The position numbers and the translations under genes were made by a program. The notes under the pieces are model-generated. The model saw only the letters and a program-made list of their open reading frames with translations. It made no database searches and was not told where the DNA came from. Below, in pieces: positions 25,074 to 33,729 of a stretch of DNA of 64,000 nucleotides. Each line of letters starts with the position of its first letter. Position 1 is the first letter of the stretch. Source of the stretch: CAZRVH01 sp964624905 (GTDB taxonomy: Bacteria > Patescibacteriota > Gracilibacteria > Peribacterales > Peribacteraceae); the NCBI GenBank assembly GCA_964624905.1, contig CAZUYK010000001.1:55617-119616 (forward strand). The letters run 5' to 3'.

Positions 25074-26633
25074 ATGTCCTTCCAGGTACGTCGTTTGGCA
25101 GAGGACAAAAAACGGCCCAAGGTGCCGTTGTCTTCGGTATTGAAGAAAGCAGCATGGGTCGCCGCGCCCATCATCGGACTCAAGAACCACTGGGATAACA
25201 AGAAGGCAAAAAAGGCCGAGGCGGAAAAGGAAATCAAGCGCACGAACGTACTGAAGAGAATCCTCGTGATCCTGACGACGGTGCTCTGCGCCGCCATCCT
25301 GTTCGCCGGCACCGTAAAGGCGCTGGTGTCCTTGAAAATCCTCAGCCTGCACACCATCACGGGCGTTGCGGGAACGCCGCTGCCGAAGGACGCATACGGA
25401 CACACGAACATCCTGTTGCTCGGCCAGGGGGACGAAGGACACCAGGGGGCGGACCTGACGGATACCATGATGCTCGCGAGTATCGACCCGAAAACCGACA
25501 GCGTGGTGATGCTCTCCATCCCCCGCGACTTGTACCTGACGAAACCCGGAGACAAGATGCAGCCGGGCCGCATCAACGAACAGTATTGGAACTACCGCCG
25601 CGCCCTGGAATTCGGTCCGGATAAGTTGGAACGCTCCGCGGCATCGCAGATCGCCATGCGCGAACTGGCGGACCAGCTGGGCAAGCTTCTGAACGTCCAG
25701 ATCCATCACACCATCAAGGTGGATTTCATCGGCTTCGTGCAGGCCGTGGATGCCATCGGGGGTATCGAAGTGGATGTCCCCAACGGCCTCGTGGATACGC
25801 AGTACCCGGGCCCGAACTACAGTTACCAGACGTTCGCCATCAGCGCGGGCCTCCAGACATTGGACGGCGATACGGCGCTGAAATACGCGCGCAGCCGCCA
25901 CTCGACGAGCGACTTCGACCGCAGCAAGAGACAGCAAATGATCCTGAAGGCCTTTGGCGAGAAAGTCCGCACCCAAGGACTCCTAACGAAGCCGGACCAG
26001 ATCGTCTCGCTCATGAACATCATGCAGGACCACGTGGAAACCAGCATGACGTTCCGCGAACTCCTCTCCCTGGCAGGCATGGGACAGGACCTGAACCGCG
26101 ACAATCTTCTCACGATGAACATTCGCGACGGCTACGGCCCGGGAGGATTCCTGTATCCGCCGCCACGCGAACTCTTCGGGGGCGCGGCCATCCTGCTGCC
26201 CCAGGCGACGTCCGGCGACCGCGAGGGATGGGAACCGATCCGCACGCTCGTGAAACTGCTCATCGACATCCGCACGCCCTTCCTGAAGCCCTCGACGATC
26301 GATGTGTTGAACGCGGGCGCGCCGTCGGGTTCGTCACGCACGCTGGGCGGCGAACTGATCCGCTATGGCTTCACGGTGGGAGAAATGGAAAACGCCGCCA
26401 CGGAGGAGGACAGCCCCACGTCTTTCATCGACGCATACGAACGCGATAAGGAGAATGCCGAATTCCTCTCCGAGACGCTGCATATCCCCTTGAACCCCCT
26501 CATGGATGACGAAGGAATCGTCGTGGGAACCGGGACAACGCTGCCGATTACCGTTACACTGGGCAAGGATTACGTCTTCACCCCGCTGGCCACGCTGCTG
26601 GCGGAACCCGAACCCCCAACAACTGACCAATGA
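25074..26633 (+). CDS. LytR-CpsA-Psr (LCP) family protein
   Basis: A 519-residue membrane-anchored LCP protein. A cytosolic basic N terminus precedes one helix (about 60-82). The LCP domain (about 110-330) shows TDTMMLASIDPKTDSVVMLSIPRDLYL-type features and YARSRHSTSDFDRSKRQQ, with the conserved Asp and Arg residues that bind lipid pyrophosphate. A C-terminal LytR_C-like region follows (about 410-515). These enzymes attach glycopolymers to peptidoglycan. TGC-TACACT (25062-25067) ends exactly 6 bases before ATG 25074. Confidence 0.9.
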   Translation: MSFQVRRLAEDKKRPKVPLSSVLKKAAWVAAPIIGLKNHWDNKKAKKAEAEKEIKRTNVLKRILVILTTVLCAAILFAGTVKALVSLKILSLHTITGVAGTPLPKDAYGHTNILLLGQGDEGHQGADLTDTMMLASIDPKTDSVVMLSIPRDLYLTKPGDKMQPGRINEQYWNYRRALEFGPDKLERSAASQIAMRELADQLGKLLNVQIHHTIKVDFIGFVQAVDAIGGIEVDVPNGLVDTQYPGPNYSYQTFAISAGLQTLDGDTALKYARSRHSTSDFDRSKRQQMILKAFGEKVRTQGLLTKPDQIVSLMNIMQDHVETSMTFRELLSLAGMGQDLNRDNLLTMNIRDGYGPGGFLYPPPRELFGGAAILLPQATSGDREGWEPIRTLVKLLIDIRTPFLKPSTIDVLNAGAPSGSSRTLGGELIRYGFTVGEMENAATEEDSPTSFIDAYERDKENAEFLSETLHIPLNPLMDDEGIVVGTGTTLPITVTLGKDYVFTPLATLLAEPEPPTTDQ

Positions 26634-27550
26634 CTCCCAGGGAAATCATCGCAGAGGCCTGGGCCATCACAACGCGCGAACCGCTGATCCGTCGTTGGTC
26701 GTTCGTCTCATCCTTGCTGGAAACCTTGCTGAACATCAAGCTGTTCGGTTACCAGGCTTATTTCGCCTACAGCTACCTCGTCCTGGATCACCAAGCCGGA
26801 CTCTTCGATGACGTCATTCTCCTGTACGAACACACCGGCATGACGGTGACTACGGTGGTCGTTATCCTCTTCCTCCTGCTGCTCGTCATCGAATTCTTCC
26901 TGCCGCACCTGTGTCTCGGCGCCGTCATCGGCCTCACGGCTAAATCGTACAACGGCGAGAAGAACCCCGAGGGCGGATTGGTCATGGGCCTGTACAACTT
27001 CTTCCCTCTGTTCGCCATCCACGAATTCCTGTTCTTGAGCAGTATCACGACCCTGACGTCGGCGATCTCGCTCACCCTTCGCTATATCGATGGATCCATC
27101 AAATTCGGGCTCGTAGGCCTCCTCCTGATCATTTTCTGCGCCATGAACATCCTGAAGTTCTCCTTCAGCTTCGCGGAGGAAGGGGTGGTGATCCAAAAAC
27201 TCGGCATCTTCCAGGCCATCGCCCGCAGCTTCAAGCTGATCGTCAGCCACTTGAAACAGGTGATGTTCCTGCTGCTCCTGCTGTTGGTGATCTCCATCCG
27301 CATCCTCTTGAACGCGCTCATGGTCATCATCATTCCAGGCATCGTCATCGGCATCGGATTCCTCCTGACGCTCTTCCTCTCCACGACGGCCAGCTACATC
27401 CTGGCGGGCATCATCGGAGTCGTACTGACCGTTGTCGCAAGCTACTTCTTCGCCTACCTGCACGCGTTCAAGATCGCGGTGTGGACGATCACCTATATCG
27501 AATTGATGAAGAAAAAAGATTTGGATGTGATCGAGGTCGGAGATATTTAA
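26630..27550 (+). CDS. multi-spanning membrane protein translationally coupled to LCP
   Basis: A 306-residue protein with about six membrane helices (for example near 73-95, 120-150, 160-178, 208-228, 235-258 and 260-285). It overlaps the LCP stop by 4 bases (ATGA), so it is made with LCP and may help in envelope-polymer attachment. I do not recognise the family. The stop runs straight into repeat copy 1. Confidence 0.75.
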   Translation: MTPREIIAEAWAITTREPLIRRWSFVSSLLETLLNIKLFGYQAYFAYSYLVLDHQAGLFDDVILLYEHTGMTVTTVVVILFLLLLVIEFFLPHLCLGAVIGLTAKSYNGEKNPEGGLVMGLYNFFPLFAIHEFLFLSSITTLTSAISLTLRYIDGSIKFGLVGLLLIIFCAMNILKFSFSFAEEGVVIQKLGIFQAIARSFKLIVSHLKQVMFLLLLLLVISIRILLNALMVIIIPGIVIGIGFLLTLFLSTTASYILAGIIGVVLTVVASYFFAYLHAFKIAVWTITYIELMKKKDLDVIEVGDI

Positions 27551-27651
27551 TTCATGAAAGACAAACCTCCGGTTTTTCTTTCATGGGCTATCTTTTCGGC
27601 AAGGTGCGTCTCCACTTCGGGCGGAGCCCTCGTTCGACGCGATTCTTTGAT
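27548..27651 (+). repeat. dispersed structured repeat, copy 1
   Basis: About 104 bp nearly matching the minus strand of 34200-34302 (roughly 80-85% by eye). It holds a hairpin CATGAAAGA/TCTTTCATG (27553-27585) with an inner AAACC/GGTTT stem, and a second hairpin GGGC-GGA-GCCC (27619-27629). In copy 2 the second stem reads GCGC-AAA-GCGC, a compensatory change. It follows the stop of the gene at 27550 and may act as its terminator. Confidence 0.7.
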
Positions 27652-27682
27652 CTATCAAAATCAGAGCCTGCAGGCATCCCGC

Positions 27683-27808
27683 GACCACGGAGGGTGAAGG
27701 GGAAGCCCCGCGTGCGTAAGCACCCGTGGCGAACGTTCCGAGCGCGGCCAGCGAGGAACGGAGCCTGCGGGGCGGGCGGCATCGGCTTTGGTCGCGGGCC
27801 GCCTTTTT
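27683..27808 (+). ncRNA. candidate structured RNA ending in a terminator
   Basis: No gene is plausible between 27551 and 27955. This part can fold into: outer stem CCACGG/CCGTGG (27685-27729) enclosing GGGG/CCCC (27699-27709) and GTGC-GTAA-GCAC (27712-27723, a GNRA-type loop); then GTTCC/GGAAC (27735-27759); then GGCGGC/GCCGCC followed by five T (27774-27808), a typical terminator. No known RNA family is recognised. It could be a small RNA, a 3' UTR of the upstream gene or a REP-like element. Confidence 0.4.
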
Positions 27809-27809
27809 C

Positions 27810-27861
27810 CGTCCCTTTTTGGCGGGACAAAAAGGGACGATCACTATTTCCCACTGTGATC
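27810..27861. repeat. two inverted repeats upstream of lexA
   Basis: CGTCCCTTTTT (27810-27820) and AAAAAGGGACG (27829-27839) form a perfect 11-bp stem with an 8-base loop. GATCAC (27839-27844) and GTGATC (27856-27861) follow immediately. Confidence 0.6.
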
Positions 27862-27898
27862 ACGACATGAACGCAGTAGACAGCAAAATCGAAATTAT

Positions 27899-27931
27899 TT
27901 GACAGTGTCCGATCGTCCACCTATCATGGTG
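27899..27931 (+). promoter_or_regulatory. lexA promoter with a palindromic candidate operator
   Basis: TTGACA (27899-27904), 17 bases, TATCAT (27922-27927). The -10 box is framed by CACC (27918-27921) and GGTG (27928-27931), giving the palindrome CACCTATCATGGTG. A LexA operator placed on the -10 box would allow autorepression; the sequence matches neither the E. coli nor the Bacillus SOS box as I recall them. Confidence 0.55.
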
Positions 27932-27955
27932 TACGTTCATCCCCACTGACTCACT

Positions 27956-28561
27956 ATGTCACTGACCCCCCACCAGCGCACGACCCTGAACTACATCCGT
28001 GAGTTCCAGCACAAGCGCGGCTACTCGCCGTCTTTGTCGGATCTCGCGTTGGCCTTCGGCGTACGCAGCAAGAACGCCGTCGCAAAGGTCGTCACGGCAC
28101 TCGTGAAAGGCGGATTCCTGGAGAAGGACCCCAAGGGACGCATCAAGATCCTGGATATCCAAGAGGAAGGCGGCAGCCACATGCCGATGATCCTTCCCCT
28201 CTTCGGACCCATCCGCGCAGGCTTCGCCGCCCCCGCGGAAGAGCAGGCCGAGGAACAGGTGACGCTGGAGAGCTACCTCGTACGCGATAAGAAATCGACG
28301 TTCCTCCTCCGCGTGAAGGGCGACAGCATGATCAACGCCGGCATCCAGGAAGGAGACCTCGTCATCGTGGAGCGCGGCGCCAACCCCCGTGTCGGAGACA
28401 TCGTGGTGGGCGTACTGGACGGCGAATACACGCTGAAGAGGCTTCGCAAGGACAAGGGCAAGTACTACCTCCAGGCGGAGAACGACGCCTATCCGGACCT
28501 GTACGCCATGGAAGAGTTGCAGACGGCGGGAGTGGTGAGAGGAGTAGTACGAAAGTATTAA
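27956..28561 (+). CDS. lexA: LexA repressor
   Basis: A 201-residue SOS repressor/self-cleaving protease. N-terminal winged helix (1-70, including GYSPSLSDLALAFGVRSKNAV), scissile Ala88-Gly89 in FGPIRAGF, catalytic Ser124 (KGDSMI) and Lys161 (YTLKRL). All residues for RecA-stimulated autocleavage are present. The leader is C-rich without a Shine-Dalgarno site. Downstream are a four-helix-bundle gene and a Y-family polymerase, so the locus looks like an SOS unit interrupted by an insertion. Confidence 0.95.
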   Translation: MSLTPHQRTTLNYIREFQHKRGYSPSLSDLALAFGVRSKNAVAKVVTALVKGGFLEKDPKGRIKILDIQEEGGSHMPMILPLFGPIRAGFAAPAEEQAEEQVTLESYLVRDKKSTFLLRVKGDSMINAGIQEGDLVIVERGANPRVGDIVVGVLDGEYTLKRLRKDKGKYYLQAENDAYPDLYAMEELQTAGVVRGVVRKY

Positions 28562-28567
28562 GTATTT

Positions 28568-28997
28568 GGTATGTCGTATGTAGGAACCATTCCAGAGGCC
28601 AATAAAATTCAATCTTTTATGGATCTGAAAGCATGGCAGGAAGGGCATAAATTAGTAATTTGCATCTATGAATGCACTAAATATTTTCCATCTTCTGAGC
28701 AGTTCGGTCTTTCGAATCAATTACGCAGGGCCGTTGTATCTATCACATCGAATATTGCAGAAGGATTTCGTAAAAATAGCGCAAAAGAAAAAAGGCAATT
28801 TTATGCAACAGCCATGGGATCACTTTCAGAAGTGGAAAATCAGCTGTTGATTGCAAGAGATGTCGGATTTTTGCCAGAAGACAAATATATGAATGAAAAA
28901 CAGCAGGTCACAATTGTCGGGAAACTGTTAACAGGACTCATTCGCTCGGCACAAGCTCGATACTGAGCGACATACAACATACTGCTTACGACATACC
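28568..28997. mobile_element. candidate small insertion bounded by 11-bp inverted repeats
   Basis: GGTATGTCGTA at 28568-28578 is perfectly repeated in inverse orientation as TACGACATACC at 28987-28997. A second related pair, GTATGTCGTATGT near the left end and ACATACAACATAC near the right end, strengthens the symmetry. The enclosed DNA is AT-rich compared with both neighbours and contains only the four-helix-bundle gene. No transposase is present, so it would be a passive cassette. Confidence 0.45.
28571..28966 (+). CDS. four-helix-bundle protein (S23/IVS-encoded family)
   Basis: A 131-residue protein of the family first found in 23S rRNA intervening sequences. Family hallmarks: FMDLKAWQEGHKL, LSNQLRRAVVSITSNIAEGF and a GSLSEVENQLLIARDVGFL segment. 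It forms a helical bundle that oligomerises; its function is unknown, and it is often found in variable or repeat-associated loci. Its codons are distinctly AT-rich compared with lexA and dinB, a sign of recent transfer. It starts 10 bases after the lexA stop. Confidence 0.88.
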   Translation: MSYVGTIPEANKIQSFMDLKAWQEGHKLVICIYECTKYFPSSEQFGLSNQLRRAVVSITSNIAEGFRKNSAKEKRQFYATAMGSLSEVENQLLIARDVGFLPEDKYMNEKQQVTIVGKLLTGLIRSAQARY

Positions 28998-29007
28998 CAC
29001 TGTTTTT

Positions 29008-30204
29008 ATGATTGCTCATGTAGACGCCGACTCTTTCTTCGCGTCCGTCCTTCAACGGCTGCACCCCCACCTCAAAGGCAAGCCCTTGCTGGCCATGGGC
29101 ATGGGCGGAGGCTTCGTGATTGCCGCCAGCTACGAGGCGAAGGCCAAGGGCATCCGTACCGGCACGCCCCTGAAGGAAGCGATGAAGCTGTGTCCGGACG
29201 CCGTGCAGATGCCTTCGGATTTCCGCGAGACGGCCGTCGCCTCGGAGCAGATCGAAGCCGTGCTTCAGAACGTCTGCCCGTTCATCGAACAGATGTCCAT
29301 CGACGAGTGGTACATGGACTTGGCATCGCTCGTGGGCGGCATCCCGAAGGATCCGCAGGCCTGGGCTCGCAACCTCCAGCAGGAAGTACTGCGGCAAACA
29401 TCGCTCTCCGTTTCCATTGGGGTAGGACCCAGCAAACTGCTGGCCAAGATGGCCGGCGAGTACCGCAAGCCCGCCGGCGTGACGGCCGTAGGGATGAACG
29501 ACCTGGAATGGTTCCTGAAGGACCGCCCCGCACCGGCCATCCCGGGCATCGGACCGAAGCGCGAAGTCCACACCAAGGCACACGGCTGGGCAACGGCCTG
29601 GGACATCGCCATGGCACCTCGTCATACCGTCAAAGATCTCTTCGGCAGGGGCGGCACGGACATCCAGCGCGAGCTGCTGGGCGAATGCCTCTCCCCCGTC
29701 CACACCGAAACCGGCCCCCAGAAATCCATCTCCCGTACCCGCAGCTTCCGCGCGACGCGCGACGAGGGGATCCTGTGGGCGCACATCCTGCGGCACCTGT
29801 CGTACTGCGTGTTCAAGATGCGCCGGCAGGGCATGATGGCCAAGGGCATCTCGGTGTGGCTGCGCGACGGAGAATACCGCCACGCGGGGTTCAACTGCGC
29901 CCTTACGCGGCCGCTGGATACCGAGGCCTACCTCACGCCGTTCGTCCGCCGCTGCTTCCGCAAAGCCCACGACCCGAAACGCGCGTACACGCAGGCGGGC
30001 ATGGCACTGTGGAACCTCACGCCCAACGGCTCCGTGCAATATTCCCTCTTCGACGGACCGGAAAACGTGGAACGCGACGAAGGCTTGCAGCAGTCGCTCG
30101 ATAGCATCCGAAAACGCTACGGCCGCGATGTCATCACCCTCGGCGCGGCGCTTCCAGTCAACAAAAAATTAAAACCGGAATTGGGATACAGCGTGCTGGA
30201 GTAA
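29008..30204 (+). CDS. dinB: Y-family DNA polymerase (DinB/Pol IV-like)
   Basis: A 398-residue translesion polymerase. Catalytic carboxylates are in HVDADSFFASV (Asp6) and SIDE (Asp99-Glu100); the nucleotide-binding SYEAKAKGIRTG segment (41-52) is intact. After the fingers/palm and thumb, the little finger is about 235-340. A beta-clamp binding motif QYSLFD lies near residue 350. It inserts nucleotides opposite damaged bases. Its place after lexA suggests SOS control. The leader ends in a C/T-rich stretch, without a Shine-Dalgarno site. Confidence 0.92.
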   Translation: MIAHVDADSFFASVLQRLHPHLKGKPLLAMGMGGGFVIAASYEAKAKGIRTGTPLKEAMKLCPDAVQMPSDFRETAVASEQIEAVLQNVCPFIEQMSIDEWYMDLASLVGGIPKDPQAWARNLQQEVLRQTSLSVSIGVGPSKLLAKMAGEYRKPAGVTAVGMNDLEWFLKDRPAPAIPGIGPKREVHTKAHGWATAWDIAMAPRHTVKDLFGRGGTDIQRELLGECLSPVHTETGPQKSISRTRSFRATRDEGILWAHILRHLSYCVFKMRRQGMMAKGISVWLRDGEYRHAGFNCALTRPLDTEAYLTPFVRRCFRKAHDPKRAYTQAGMALWNLTPNGSVQYSLFDGPENVERDEGLQQSLDSIRKRYGRDVITLGAALPVNKKLKPELGYSVLE

Positions 30205-30207
30205 TGC

Positions 30208-30294
30208 TTGATATGTAAAGAATACATGTCATACTGTCCCCCTCTTTCACAGCATATTTTGTGCGCACACCACTGTCTCTTGCGGGAGATAGTG
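30208..30294 (+). promoter_or_regulatory. promoter and leader hairpins of the gene at 30340
   Basis: TTGATA (30208-30213), 16 bases, CATACT (30230-30235). In the leader are the palindrome TGTGCGCACA (30260-30269) and a 9-bp stem CACTGTCTC/GAGATAGTG (30271-30294, one G-T pair). Confidence 0.45.
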
Positions 30295-30339
30295 ACGGTG
30301 CTTACAGAAGAGATATGAAACACTCAAGGGGAAGGATCT

Positions 30340-30891
30340 ATGAAAAAACTGCGGCAGAAATTCTCGGATCTACGATTTTGGTTCATGGAAAAATACGGAA
30401 AGGTCTACGTATCGAAATACTCGAAAACACCGACAAAGAGAGTCGGATACTTGGACGCATTCGGCGAACGGTTTCGCGTAGTCATGAATCTCAATGACGA
30501 AGGCGGATTGGACTATTCGCATGCCGACATCTCGAAAATGGCAGTGGCATGCATGGTCTGCGGCAAACCGATCTGGCCGTACGACCCCGTCGGCTTCCTG
30601 ATTCCCGGGGAAGGGCACGTGATACCGGAAGGCGCATACTTCTACGAACCGGCGGAATCCTACCTGGGATGTTTCCGATGGGAATGCGAACACCCGTTCC
30701 GCAACGGCTTTTGGATGCCCAGCAAAGAGGATCCTCTTCGCTGCGCCGTACTGCCGGTTGCATCGCCTATCGACTTATTAATGGCGAACGGCGGGGAATG
30801 CGTAATTGTAGGCGACACCCACGACATCGAAACCGCGGTGGCGGAAACAGAAGCTCTTCTGAAAAAGCAGCAAAACGATCCTGTCGATTAG
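30340..30891 (+). CDS. hypothetical protein with two cysteine pairs
   Basis: A 183-residue soluble protein with a basic N terminus. CMVCGKPIWPYDP and CFRWEC suggest a zinc-binding or redox site in the middle of the protein; no family is recognised. GGGGAAGG lies 5 bases before the ATG, a clear Shine-Dalgarno site, unlike most genes here. Base composition is slightly lower in GC than its neighbours. It ends in a strong terminator and is convergent with valS. Confidence 0.7.
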   Translation: MKKLRQKFSDLRFWFMEKYGKVYVSKYSKTPTKRVGYLDAFGERFRVVMNLNDEGGLDYSHADISKMAVACMVCGKPIWPYDPVGFLIPGEGHVIPEGAYFYEPAESYLGCFRWECEHPFRNGFWMPSKEDPLRCAVLPVASPIDLLMANGGECVIVGDTHDIETAVAETEALLKKQQNDPVD

Positions 30892-30896
30892 GATCG

Positions 30897-30921
30897 GGGC
30901 GACATCCGTCGCCCTTTTTTT
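30897..30921 (+). terminator. terminator of the gene at 30340
   Basis: GGGCGAC and GTCGCCC around ATCC, followed by seven T; perfect 7-bp stem. Confidence 0.88.
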
Positions 30922-33687
30922 ACAATGCCTTCAATCGCTCCTCGATCTTCGCCAGCTTCTCCTGCGCTTCCGCAAGCTTCTGCTTCTGTTCCTCGATAAG
31001 TGCCGCAGGCGCGCGGGACACGAACTGTTCGTTGCCCAACTTCGCCTCGATGCCCTTGGCGAATTTCTCCAGGTTCTCTTTCTCCTTCGTCAGCGTCGCC
31101 TTCTCTTTCTCTTTGTCGACGAGTCCCGCGAGCGGCAGGTAGATCTCGATGCCATCCAGGAAGGCTGCGGCCGCGTCATCGGGCTTCTGACCGAATCCCG
31201 CCACCGTGAGATGCTCTACCTTTGCCATGCGGCGGATGTGTTCGGCCTCGCGCTGGGACAGGTCATTGTAAGTTTCGGTGCACAGGACGACGGAGACCAT
31301 TTTGCTCACTTCTACGTTCTGTTCCGATCGCAGCTTGCGGATGGCGGTAATCACCCCGATGAGCGTCATGAAATCTTTCTCCGCGGCGGCATCGATCCTC
31401 TCGGGCTTGAAGCGGGGCCAGGTATCGGAGATAAGCATGCCGTAATCCTTTGGCTTCACCTGTTCCCACAGCTCTTCGGTCACGAAGGGGCAGAAGGGAT
31501 GCAGCATGCGCAGGATCTTGCGGAGCGTATGAACGAGGACGGCCAGGTTCGCGTTCCCCTTGCTGAGCTCCAGGTACCAATCGCAGTAATCGTTCCACAC
31601 GTAGCTGTAGAGTGTCTCCCCCGCTTCGCTCAGCCTGTATTCGGAAAGGGCCTTCGTGACCTTTTCGACCGTCTCCTGCTCGCGGGAAAGCATGGCGCGG
31701 TCCGCGAGGGACAGCGTCTTCAAGTCCGGAAGCTCCATGAGGGTCTTGGGATCCACCTTCGCCGCCTCGCACTGCATCAGCACGAAGCGCGACGCGTTCC
31801 ACAGCTTGTTCACGAAGTTGCGGTAACCCTCGATCTTCTCTTCGTACAGGCGACTGTCGTTACCCGGGCTCTGGCCCACGATCATCGAGAGCCTCAGGGC
31901 ATCGGCGCCGTACTTCGGGATGATTTCCAAGGGATCGATGGCGGTCTCCGGCTTGCTCTTGCTCATCTTCTGACCGTTGCGGTCCATGATCATGCCGTGC
32001 AGGTACACCGTCTTGAACGGAATGCGCTGCTCCTCGGTGTAACCCGGGATCTTGCCGAGCGCGTAGGTAGTCATGAGGATCATGCGCGCGACCCAGAAGA
32101 ACAGGATGTCCCCTCCCGTTTCCATCACGTTCGTCGGGTGGAACTTCTTGAAGTCCGGGCTGCCAGTCAGGATATCAGCCAATGACAACGAAGTGTCCTC
32201 GGCGAGCTTGGGATCGATGAGCGTGCTCCAGGTCCAAAGCGCGGAGGAGAACCAGGTATCGAGCGTGTCATCGTCCTGCGTCCATCCATCGCCCTTCGGT
32301 GGCGTCACTCCGACGTACGTATCCGCATCTTTATACCAAACCGGGATGCGGTGTCCCCACCAGATCTGGCGGCTGACGCACCAGTCCTGCAGGTTATCGN
32401 NNNNNNNNNACGGCTGATGTTCCAATCGCGAAGATTGTCCGTCCACTGGAAGTACGTCTTCGCGAAGCGCTCGGGAATGATCTCGATCATCCCGCTCTGC
32501 ACCGTGTCCTGCATGATTTCCTTCAGGCTCTGCTTCTTTCCCTTCCATTGAATAACTTTTTTATTCACATCGATGAACCACTGCGTCTTCGGCAGCGGCT
32601 CCACCGGCTTCTTGCTGCGGTAGGACACGGACAACGGCTGCACGTACTTCTTCTCCTCCTTCATGCGTCCGGCCTCTTTCAAATCCGCCACGAACGCCTC
32701 GCGGCACTCCTCGATGGTCATACCCCCGTAGCCGTTTATCATGCCCGTCATGCGGCCGTCCTCGCCGATTACATGCAGCGGCATCGTGGGGATCTCCGCC
32801 TTATGGCGCTGCCAGAGCTCGTAGTCGATCTTGCTGTGGTAGGGAGTTAAGCCGATAACGCCCGTGCCGAACGCGGGGTCTGCCAAATGGTCGGCGATCA
32901 CCGTCACGGTGATCTTCTGGTCGCGCGGCCACGTCACCTCGAAGCTCTTGCCGATGAGATGCTTGTAGCGTTCGTCATCCGGATGCACGACGAGCGCGCT
33001 ATCCCCCAGCTTCGTCTCAGGCCTGCTGGTGGCGACGTACAGAGGCTCTCCTCCGGTCTGCTTCGCGGTGAGGTATTCGATCGTGTAGAGCGTCGCTTCG
33101 GTATCCTTGTACTCGATTTCATCGTCGGAGATGGTCGTCTGCAGGGCAACATCCCAGTTCACCACCCTTTCGCCGCGGTAGAGCAGGCCGTCTTTGTACA
33201 TCAGGCTGAAGACCTCATTCACGCAGCGGTTCAATGCCGGGTCCATCGTGTACGCCTCGCGGCTCCAATCGCAGCTGCTTCCCATCTTGCGGATCTGTCC
33301 GCGGATGGTGCTGCGGCTTTCCTCCGTGAATTCGGCGATGCGCTTCACGAGCGCCTCGCGCCCGTAATGGGAACGCGGATCCTTCATCTTCTCTTCTTTC
33401 TGGATCTTCTTGATCACCACGCTCTCGGTCGCGATGGCGGCGTGGTCCGTGCCCGGGACCCACAGTGCCTCCTTGCCATTCATGCGCGCGAAACGGATGA
33501 AGATATCCTGCAGCGCGAGCATGGAGGCATGGCCCAGGTGCAGCGTGCCCGTCGCGTTTGGCGGGGGCATGGAAATCGTGAACGGTTCCTTCTTGCTGTT
33601 CACATCCGCCGTAAAGACCCCGCTATCCTCCCACATCTTGTAGATGCGGTCTTCAACGGCCTTTGGGTCGTAGGCTTTCTCTAGCAC
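30920..33687 (-). CDS. valS: valine--tRNA ligase, interrupted by a 10-N gap
   Basis: A class I synthetase that charges tRNA-Val and edits Thr-tRNA-Val. The upstream part (33687-32410, about 426 residues) has the HIGH-type motif PPPNATGTLHLGHA and the editing domain; the downstream part (32399-30923, about 492 residues) has KMSKS, the anticodon-binding domain and a C-terminal coiled coil. Together about 918 residues, normal for the family. The frame is broken by the N block, and the motif DNLxDWxxSR is present on both sides of it. The start is GTG 33687: TATACT (33699-33694) ends 6 bases upstream, so an ATG at 33717 is rejected. Confidence 0.93.
32400..32409. other. assembly gap (10 N) inside valS
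   Basis: Ten N of fixed length. Bases 32370-32399 and 32411-32440 are homologous (about 20 of 30 identical) and encode DNLQDWCVSR and DNLRDWNISR, so the gap is probably an overlap between two diverged contig ends and not missing sequence. Confidence 0.9.
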
Positions 33688-33729
33688 CTGGAGAGTATAG
33701 GGAAGGGGCCAGGGCAAGCGCCAGAGCCA

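Noticed and set aside
28840..30039. 399-codon minus-strand frame over dinB
   Set aside because: Antisense to a clear Y-family polymerase.
32410..33687. valS as a pseudogene or truncated gene
   Set aside because: The frame break coincides exactly with the N block and both halves are complete up to it.
33688..33717. ATG start of valS at 33717
   Set aside because: TATACT at 33699-33694 lies inside this extension and ends 6 bases before GTG 33687; ValRS homology also begins after 33687.
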